In this document: one piece after another, positions 57,988 through 64,000 of the stretch | Layout: the number at the start of each line of letters is the position of its first letter | How positions within the stretch are numbered: the stretch's first letter is position 1 | Assembly (NCBI RefSeq): GCF_029203305.1 | Contig: NC_089464.1 | Location: 186,001 to 250,000, forward strand | Origin: Yamadazyma tenuis | Taxonomy: Eukaryota > Ascomycota > Pichiomycetes > Serinales > Debaryomycetaceae | Reading direction: 5' to 3' | DNA length: 64,000 bases | The notes under the pieces: generated by a model | Told to the model about the DNA's origin: nothing | Database searches by the model: none | Seen by the model: the letters and a program-made list of their open reading frames with translations, nothing else | Position numbers and translations under genes: made by a program

Positions 57988-59568
57988 CTATATATCAGCA
58001 CCGTTAGCGAATGCTATGATTAGGTAGAAGTTCAACGAGCTGATGATGAGCCAAGTTAAAACACTGGCAATTGTCAACACTTTGCCGTTCTCAAATGTAT
58101 ACTTTCTGACTGTCACTGGAGCACTCGAGTTCTGTCCTTCACCGGTCAATAATGCAGTGTTTTCGTTGATGATTAAATGCTCGCTAGTATCAAAAACCGT
58201 GAGATACTCTTTTTTGCAGGTGAAGTAAATCAAAGGTGCACTAACTACTGGCAAAATAAAACTAAGAACCACTTGGGAGGAGTTCATGATCTTACTCACA
58301 CCTTCACGTCCAAGAATACCGATGAAAAACAAAACTGGTACAATGGCCAATACTCTTGTGATTATACGTCTCAACCAAGGTTTAACAGACCAATTTATAA
58401 ACCCTTCTGAGATGATTTGACCGGCCATAGTACACACAATTCCAGCACTTTGACCCGAAAACAACATCGATAATGCAAATATAAGACCTGCTGCTGGTGA
58501 AATATAGTAGGATAACATCTGATATATCGAAAGCAAATCGGCATTGTCAGCATCCGGTTTACCAAATAAGGAACTGCCTGCCACAATTAAAATTGCAGAA
58601 TTGACAAACACTGCTATAATGAACAAAGAAAGCACCAATTCAGTATACGAATAGTTCAATGAATACTTTATAGCTTCGTACGATGGTCGATACTTTCTTG
58701 ACAAGCTTGTACCATCAGAAATACTTCTAAACTTGTGAATAGTAGCATGTAATTCCTGATCGGAGCTTGATGCTATTGAAGTTGAATCCGGGTCTTCTGA
58801 GTCCTGACCAGTAATGAATCCGTGTTTGATATCATAATCTTTCAATCTGGATTGCACCAAAGCAGATCCCAAGAATAAAGAGTGAGGCATAACCGTGCTT
58901 CCAACTATTCCACAGCTCAAGAATAAAGCATTTTGTTCCTTGAAGATCTGGCCATTTACTGGTAAAACTCCTTTGATTATCCCACCAAGAGCTCCTTCTG
59001 GAAAGTCACATTTGAATAGCTCAAGGATAAAACAGAGGCAAGTAGCCAATACCAAAATAGATACAAGAATCTCAAATAGTCTTGTCTGTTTCATGGACCC
59101 ATCTTTATGATATACCATCAAGATTATCAATACGTCCAAAATGGTTATAAGCACTCCGTAGAACAAGGGTATTCCAAACAAAATCTCCAAGGAAATAGCG
59201 GTTCCCACAACTTCTGCCAAGTCGGTAGCGATGATGGCAAGCTCAGCACAAAAGTATAAGGCCAAGTTCAAGTTGGGATTCAAGTGCAATCGGCACATTT
59301 CAGCGAGGTCCAAACCTGTGATGGTCCCGAGTTTAACACATAAGCATTGAAGAATAACTGCAAATAAATTAGACATGAATATGATGAAGAGCAACTTGTA
59401 CTCATACATAGCACCAGACGACACTGCTGTCGAATAGTTCCCGGGGTCCATATACGCCACTGAGACCATTATGCCTGGCCCTACGAACGAGGCATACTTC
59501 TTTGCGCCTGCAATGACGTCCTTTGCAACAGATTTCACTCTGTTCATAGTTGGGGGTTGAGAACTCAT
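57988..59568 (-). CDS. SMF3: NRAMP iron/manganese transporter Smf3
   Basis: Proton-coupled divalent-metal transporter; in yeast Smf3 exports iron from the vacuole. About 11 membrane helices. Metal-site motifs are intact: DPGN at 41-44 in SVAYMDPGNYSTAVSSGA (TM1) and STVMPHSLFLGSALVQSRL (TM6, near 228). Stretches LQCLCVKLGTITG, AIIATDLAEVVGTAISLEILF, SPAAGLIFALSMLFSGQSAGI and SQVVLSFILPVVSAPLIYFT and the ending ANGADI match Smf3 more closely than Smf1/Smf2. A Ser/Asp-rich loop (about 250-285) is longer than in yeast Smf3 (473 residues), explaining the 526 total. ATG at 59566-59568. Iron-regulated transcription is likely by family but not shown here. Confidence 0.9.
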   Translation of the reverse strand: MSSQPPTMNRVKSVAKDVIAGAKKYASFVGPGIMVSVAYMDPGNYSTAVSSGAMYEYKLLFIIFMSNLFAVILQCLCVKLGTITGLDLAEMCRLHLNPNLNLALYFCAELAIIATDLAEVVGTAISLEILFGIPLFYGVLITILDVLIILMVYHKDGSMKQTRLFEILVSILVLATCLCFILELFKCDFPEGALGGIIKGVLPVNGQIFKEQNALFLSCGIVGSTVMPHSLFLGSALVQSRLKDYDIKHGFITGQDSEDPDSTSIASSSDQELHATIHKFRSISDGTSLSRKYRPSYEAIKYSLNYSYTELVLSLFIIAVFVNSAILIVAGSSLFGKPDADNADLLSIYQMLSYYISPAAGLIFALSMLFSGQSAGIVCTMAGQIISEGFINWSVKPWLRRIITRVLAIVPVLFFIGILGREGVSKIMNSSQVVLSFILPVVSAPLIYFTCKKEYLTVFDTSEHLIINENTALLTGEGQNSSAPVTVRKYTFENGKVLTIASVLTWLIISSLNFYLIIAFANGADI

Positions 59569-60318
59569 GAGGCCGCGATTTCAGTTTCATGAGGGTACGA
59601 CTTGGCAAAATCTTGAAGAATCAAAGAACAATAAATAGTTACCTCTTAGTACAGGGTGTCCCTGGTGTTTGAGTGCAAGTACACATATGATAGAGTAGCA
59701 GAATAGAATATTCCAAATCTCTAACCTTTGAAATAACAGGTTGTGAGATTGTCAGTTTGCAGCATTTCATCAACTACTTCACTCAAGAACAATTTGCTTT
59801 ATTTGGAATTTCATCACCACATAAACAGGTAAATATCTGTCGAATTGAATATACCAGTACGTTCTATATTGTTGTATTTGGAGTAGGAAGCACACCAGCT
59901 TTATAGCATCCAGCCTAAACTATTTATTTTCTGCAGAAGTCAAATCTACGGCTGCTGGCTCACAAATCTGCCTCCTAATTATTCAGCCACATAGCACTCT
60001 CGGTCACGAGCCAGTCGTTCATAGCCACTGGTTAGAATAATTGTAGCCCAGATTAAATGCCCATTTGGTCTTGGTCTTGCTTTCGCGACTGTAAAACGAG
60101 GCATTGGAAAAAAAAACATAGATCGAGATTTATTATTAGAATCCAGATATTCCTAAGATCAATAACGTACTCACAACCAGTGATACGTCAAATAGTTTGA
60201 ATTGGTTTATAGTCTCACTCGTAAAGTACTTTGATCTTTTACCTTTCCTCATCCCTGACGCCAACCTGGATTGTCACAACTATACAACCCCAAGATCATA
60301 TCCATATTGACACCTACG
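59569..60318. other. Divergent promoter SMF3-DCW1
   Basis: 750 bp; no gene, tRNA or repeat recognised. A 9-base A run lies near 60109-60118 in the DCW1 half. Confidence 0.4.
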
Positions 60319-61671
60319 ATGAGACTCCACCAGTTTTTGGTCTCATTGTTTATGATCACCATCACCATAGCGGTGGATATCACAATCGGTGATGTGGATT
60401 CTGTATGTGAAGCTGCCAAGTATGTGGCAGATGGAGAGTGGAATTATTACGAAGGACTCAAGTACGGAGGTGTGGTAGGAATGTTTGCCAGTCCCAACTA
60501 TTGGTGGAATGCCGGTGAAGCATTTGGAGGAATGGTGATATATTACACTTTCTGTGACAACAAAAATGAGAGTTTGAGAGACTTGATTGTGGATGGAATG
60601 TATGCTCAAGCCGGTTCCGATTATAACTACATTCCTTCTAACCAGTCGTTAACCGAAGGAAATGATGATCAAGGTGTTTGGGGGATGGCAATTATGGAGG
60701 CGGCTGAAAGAAACTTGACGCAGCCTTCTGATGACCACAGTTGGATTGCATTATCCCAAGCCATTTTCAATACCATGAATGCCAGATGGGACACCCTGCA
60801 CTGTTCTGGTGGCCTTAGATGGCAGATTTTTACCTGGAACTCGGGTTATGATTATAAGAACACCATTTCCAATGGATTGTTATTCCATTTAGCTGCCAGG
60901 TTGGCTCGTTATACTGGAAACGACTCTTATGTTGATACTGCTGAAAAAGTGTGGAACTGGATGAGTGATGTTGGCTTTTTCAACAGAGATGGTGATGATT
61001 TGATCATCTATGATGGTGCTAAGATAGCAAACAACTGTCTGGCCATCACCAAAACCAGGTGGTCTTATACATATGGTATTTTACTTTCTGGCTGTGCTTA
61101 TCTTTACAATCATACTCAAGATGAAACTTGGAAGGAATACTCGGAAGAAATCATTCGAGTAGCAGTGGATTATTTCCAAAGTGATGGAATCATGAGCGAA
61201 GCCAGTTGTGCCTCTGGTAGCCATTGTAATAATGATCAAAGATCGTTTAGATCCTTGTTCTCTCGTTGTTTAGGTGTTGCCAGTGTGTTAATTCCTGGAT
61301 CAGACTCATTGATGAGCGATTTCTTAACCAAAAGTGCTGAAGCGGCTGCCCAGTCGTGTTCCGGTGGTACGGACGGGGTCACATGTGGTGAAGATTGGAC
61401 TGCTTCGGGATATGATGGAGTGTATGGGTTGGGAGAGCAAATGTCAGCATTAGAGGTTATGTTGTCTACTATACAAGGCAATTTCGCAGCTCCACTTACG
61501 GTCGATACCGGTGGAAACAACGACACAGATTCAGAGGCAGGACTTGGATCTGAAGTCCAAACCAACAGCAATGAAGTTAAGATCTCAGGAAAGGACAAAG
61601 CAGGTGCCGGGGTGCTAACTGCTGTTGTTTTAGCAATTCTTAGTGGAGGAGGTGCCTGGATGATTTTCTAG
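60319..61671 (+). CDS. DCW1: GPI-anchored GH76 mannosidase/transglycosidase Dcw1
   Basis: Cell-wall protein thought to process the GPI glycan core and attach mannoproteins to beta-1,6-glucan; essential together with Dfg5. ATG at 60319 starts a signal peptide (MRLHQFLVSLFMITITIAVD); the frame upstream opens only at TTG. The GH76 domain includes YYEGLKYGGVVGMFASPNYWWNAGEAFGG, the catalytic Asp pair EGNDDQGVWG (116-117), GLRWQIFTWNSGYDYKNTISN and GLGEQMSALEVM. Several NxS/T glycosylation sites are present. The C-terminal DKAGAGVLTAVVLAILSGGGAWMIF is the GPI signal, strikingly like yeast Dcw1. Length 450 against 449. A CTG at 61039 (NNC-CTG) falls where yeast has Thr. Confidence 0.93.
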   Translation: MRLHQFLVSLFMITITIAVDITIGDVDSVCEAAKYVADGEWNYYEGLKYGGVVGMFASPNYWWNAGEAFGGMVIYYTFCDNKNESLRDLIVDGMYAQAGSDYNYIPSNQSLTEGNDDQGVWGMAIMEAAERNLTQPSDDHSWIALSQAIFNTMNARWDTLHCSGGLRWQIFTWNSGYDYKNTISNGLLFHLAARLARYTGNDSYVDTAEKVWNWMSDVGFFNRDGDDLIIYDGAKIANNCLAITKTRWSYTYGILLSGCAYLYNHTQDETWKEYSEEIIRVAVDYFQSDGIMSEASCASGSHCNNDQRSFRSLFSRCLGVASVLIPGSDSLMSDFLTKSAEAAAQSCSGGTDGVTCGEDWTASGYDGVYGLGEQMSALEVMLSTIQGNFAAPLTVDTGGNNDTDSEAGLGSEVQTNSNEVKISGKDKAGAGVLTAVVLAILSGGGAWMIF

Positions 61672-61750
61672 TTAAATTACCAAATATAAAAAGTTCGTAA
61701 AACCCGCAGTATAGAAACTGAAAGATAACGACCGAGATATACTACAGTGA

Positions 61751-63538
61751 ATGGTGTTATTTCAGTCTATTAACAACTTTGCCGACCCCCAAGGTGGTAT
61801 TGGATTGCCTAGTGCAAGGAGAAGACGATTATATATACCGCCATCCACCAATTATCCGTTGTTCAGCTATGGAGATGGGGATGACCAGAGATCTTTCCTA
61901 TCTTTGATTGAGACAGGATCTCATATAACCGATTTAGATGATGATAACAGTGATGCTGCCAGTGTCAGTACATCACGTTCGCTTCCTTCTTCCCTCAGCT
62001 CGGTCAATACGGACCATGAATCCTTGAGAAGCTGGCTATTGGAAGAGAGCCAAAGACTGTATTCTGCTGCTCAATCTGAAGATGAAGACAATTTACTGAA
62101 CCACTCTCGGTACTCCCGAACGTCTCTATTATCGTCCAAGTTCAGTACCCATGACTTTGGATCTCTTCATACCTCCTACTCGAAGGAACTCCTGGTGATA
62201 TGTCAGTATTCGTTTCCCTTGATCATCACATTTCTACTAGAACACCTTTTCAGTATCGTATGTTTGATAGTGGTTGGGCACTTGGGAAAGGACGAGTTGG
62301 CAGCCGTTTCCTTGGGCTCCATGACTACCACCATCACCTTTGCTGTGTTTGAAGGTATTGCTACTGCTCTAGACACCTTGTGTCCTCAAGCTTACGGAGC
62401 CAAAAATTACGAGTTGGTAAGTATACATGTACAGAGATGTTTGCTCTTCTCCTTGGTGGCATACGTTCCTTGTGCCATTGCTTGGTGGTACAGTTCTGTC
62501 TACTTGAAGTATATCATCGATAGTGATAATGTGTTGAAGATGACTGAAAGCTTCTTGCGTATATTGACATTAGGAGGTCCAGGGTATATTTTCTTTGAAG
62601 TATCCAAGAGGTTTCTTCAGGCTCAAGGGATCTTTGAAGCCGGTACCGGAATCCTTTTCCTCAGTGCTCCAATTAATATCTTTCTTTCTTGGTTCCTTGT
62701 GTGGAACGAGAAATTTGGAATGGGCTTTAATGGTGCTCCCATTGCAACGGTGATAAATTTCTACTTGATGGATATACTATTAATCTTATATGTGATGTTT
62801 ATCGATGGAAAAAAATGCTGGTTCGGTCTAGCTTCAGTTTCTGACTTGTGCAAACAATGGGGAAACTTGTCCAAGTTGGCGATTCCAGGAATCGTCATGC
62901 TAGAAAGTGAGTATTTTGCCTATGAAATCATGACTTTAATGGCCAGTTACATGGGAACGGTGGATTTGGCAGCCCAAAGTGCAGTTAGCTCCATTGCTTC
63001 ACTCACTTATATGATTCCATTTGCCATTAGTATTGCTGGGTCTACCAGAGTAGCCAATTTCATAGGTGGTCATAACATTCGAGGTGCTCAAATAGCCATC
63101 AGAGTAACTCTTTTCGTTGGTCTCGTGGCTGCATTCATCAACTGCCTTGTTTTATTTTCCCTAAAGTCTCATATTGCCAGTATCTTTACCTCAGATACCG
63201 ATGTTAAAAGTTTGGTCATTGACTTATTTAACCCATTAGTGTCGGTAATCCAGATATTCGATGGGTTAGCTTGTGTTTCCAGTGGGATTTTGCGAGCGGA
63301 AGGATCTCAAAGAATTGGCGGATATATCAATTTCCTCGCATATTATGCGGTTGCAATTCCATCGTCTCTAGCCTTAAACAAGTTGTTTGACTTGAAACTC
63401 TTTGGTCTTTGGCTTGGGATTGGGGGTGGAATGATCTTAATTGCAATATCAGAGATCCTTGTGATCGTAAATAGTGACTGGGATCATATTATGATGAAAG
63501 CAGAGCTTTTGAACGACGCAGCCTTTGATAGTGATTAA
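61751..63538 (+). CDS. ERC1: MATE-family efflux transporter (Erc1-like)
   Basis: Multidrug and toxin extrusion transporter, probably on the vacuole; yeast Erc1 confers ethionine resistance and S-adenosylmethionine accumulation. After a hydrophilic 145-residue leader rich in Ser/Asp, about 12 membrane helices form two MatE halves: LIITFLLEHLFSIVCLIVVGHLGKDELAAVSLG, TALDTLCPQAYGAKNYELV in the first; VDLAAQSAVSSIASLTYMIPFAISIAGSTRVANFIG and SGILRAEGSQRIGGYINFLAYY in the second. Length 595 against 581 in yeast Erc1. Yeast has a second close homologue, Ydr338c, so the exact orthology is less sure than the family. ATG at 61751. Confidence 0.88.
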   Translation: MVLFQSINNFADPQGGIGLPSARRRRLYIPPSTNYPLFSYGDGDDQRSFLSLIETGSHITDLDDDNSDAASVSTSRSLPSSLSSVNTDHESLRSWLLEESQRLYSAAQSEDEDNLLNHSRYSRTSLLSSKFSTHDFGSLHTSYSKELLVICQYSFPLIITFLLEHLFSIVCLIVVGHLGKDELAAVSLGSMTTTITFAVFEGIATALDTLCPQAYGAKNYELVSIHVQRCLLFSLVAYVPCAIAWWYSSVYLKYIIDSDNVLKMTESFLRILTLGGPGYIFFEVSKRFLQAQGIFEAGTGILFLSAPINIFLSWFLVWNEKFGMGFNGAPIATVINFYLMDILLILYVMFIDGKKCWFGLASVSDLCKQWGNLSKLAIPGIVMLESEYFAYEIMTLMASYMGTVDLAAQSAVSSIASLTYMIPFAISIAGSTRVANFIGGHNIRGAQIAIRVTLFVGLVAAFINCLVLFSLKSHIASIFTSDTDVKSLVIDLFNPLVSVIQIFDGLACVSSGILRAEGSQRIGGYINFLAYYAVAIPSSLALNKLFDLKLFGLWLGIGGGMILIAISEILVIVNSDWDHIMMKAELLNDAAFDSD

Positions 63539-63617
63539 TATAGACCCGGCTTCAAAAGGTTCTCATTTGTCGGTACGCGAACTTTGTGAAACCCGAAGTT
63601 TAGTAAAAATTCATTCG

Positions 63618-64000
63618 ATGATTAGTAGAACCGTACGATCTTACCACAGGGGGTTGTTGAGGGCTAGTAATCTATACTCGAGATCCTCTATAAGGTCCTA
63701 TTCCATCACCATCACTCCAGCTACAAAAATCGTCAATGAAAAAAATGAACAACAGATACCAGAAAATAAATCGATCTCTCATTATATGAGAGAGTATAAA
63801 CACTGGTTTCCCAATGACGAGGTAGGAAATTCCTTAATAGACACCTACGAAAGGTTACATAAATATCCCCAAGAAACCGTGACCATCGGCATTTTGTATC
63901 ATGACAAAGAAGTTCAAGCCAATTCCAAAATCATTGAAACTGTACTCGCAGACCCATTGGCTAGCAATAATAAGGTATGGTTTCAAAAGATAATCGAAAG
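63618..64000 (+). CDS. 5' part of a probable mitochondrial protein, cut by window end
   Basis: An open frame from ATG 63618 to the window edge (127 complete codons, no stop). The first 35 residues (MISRTVRSYHRGLLRASNL...RSSIRSYS) are rich in Arg/Ser with no acidic residues, a typical mitochondrial presequence. The following part is hydrophilic (HYMREYKHWFPNDEVGNSLI, VTIGILYHDKEVQANSKII). I do not recognise the family from this fragment. Same strand as ERC1, 79 bp after its stop. Confidence 0.7.
   Translation, partial: MISRTVRSYHRGLLRASNLYSRSSIRSYSITITPATKIVNEKNEQQIPENKSISHYMREYKHWFPNDEVGNSLIDTYERLHKYPQETVTIGILYHDKEVQANSKIIETVLADPLASNNKVWFQKIIE

Overview
The window is nuclear DNA from a budding yeast of the CUG-Ser clade (Candida/Debaryomyces-type). 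It is gene dense (33 protein-coding genes and one partial gene at each edge counted among them), with mostly intronless genes, three short introns that all carry a TACTAAC branch point, and homologues of Saccharomyces/Candida genes throughout. CTG codons fall where relatives have serine or another small polar residue: in UBP14 at 26597-26599 (the KC-S-KC part of the ubiquitin-binding zinc finger), in the ENA ATPase at 20928-20930, and in DCW1 at 61039-61041. This supports CTG read as serine, so leucines at CTG codons in a standard translation should be read as serine.

Layout. 0-10 kb: 3' end of FAB1, RIM9 (pH sensing), TLG2 (endosomal SNARE), ROD1 (alpha-arrestin). 10.3-12.1 kb: a long divergent promoter with several palindromes. 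12-18 kb: AMN1, an unrecognised CxxC protein, a LYRM2-like LYR protein, MDM20 (NatB). 18.8-30 kb: ENA sodium pump, a histidine phosphatase, VPS74, the chitinase CHT4, UBP14, ARO3 (with an in-frame intron). 30.5-33 kb: a GLEYA/PA14-like GPI adhesin with an 18-bp tandem repeat and no evident start for its signal peptide, then a poorly coding stretch. 33-39 kb: a compact genome-maintenance and chromatin cluster RAD5-SAS2-DPB4, then NYV1 (spliced). 39-50 kb: ECM16, POM152, an orphan secreted protein, a pterin dehydratase homologue, APM2. 50.3-51.6 kb: a long promoter before a Zn2Cys6 regulator. 54.9-64 kb: a HAD hydrolase, RSC58 (spliced), SMF3, DCW1, ERC1-like MATE transporter, and the 5' end of a probable mitochondrial protein.

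Functional themes are ordinary yeast biology: vacuole/endosome lipid and SNARE traffic (FAB1, TLG2, NYV1, APM2, VPS74), ion and metal handling (ENA, SMF3, RIM9), cell wall (CHT4, DCW1, adhesin), and chromatin/DNA (RAD5, SAS2, DPB4, RSC58). I saw no operons, CRISPR arrays, transposons, rRNA or tRNA genes. No clearly new multi-gene system is present. The most worthwhile leads are single loci: the adhesin with a missing leader, the orphan secreted protein with an aerolysin-like residue pattern, the in-frame ARO3 intron, and two genes whose start codons sit in tiny first exons.
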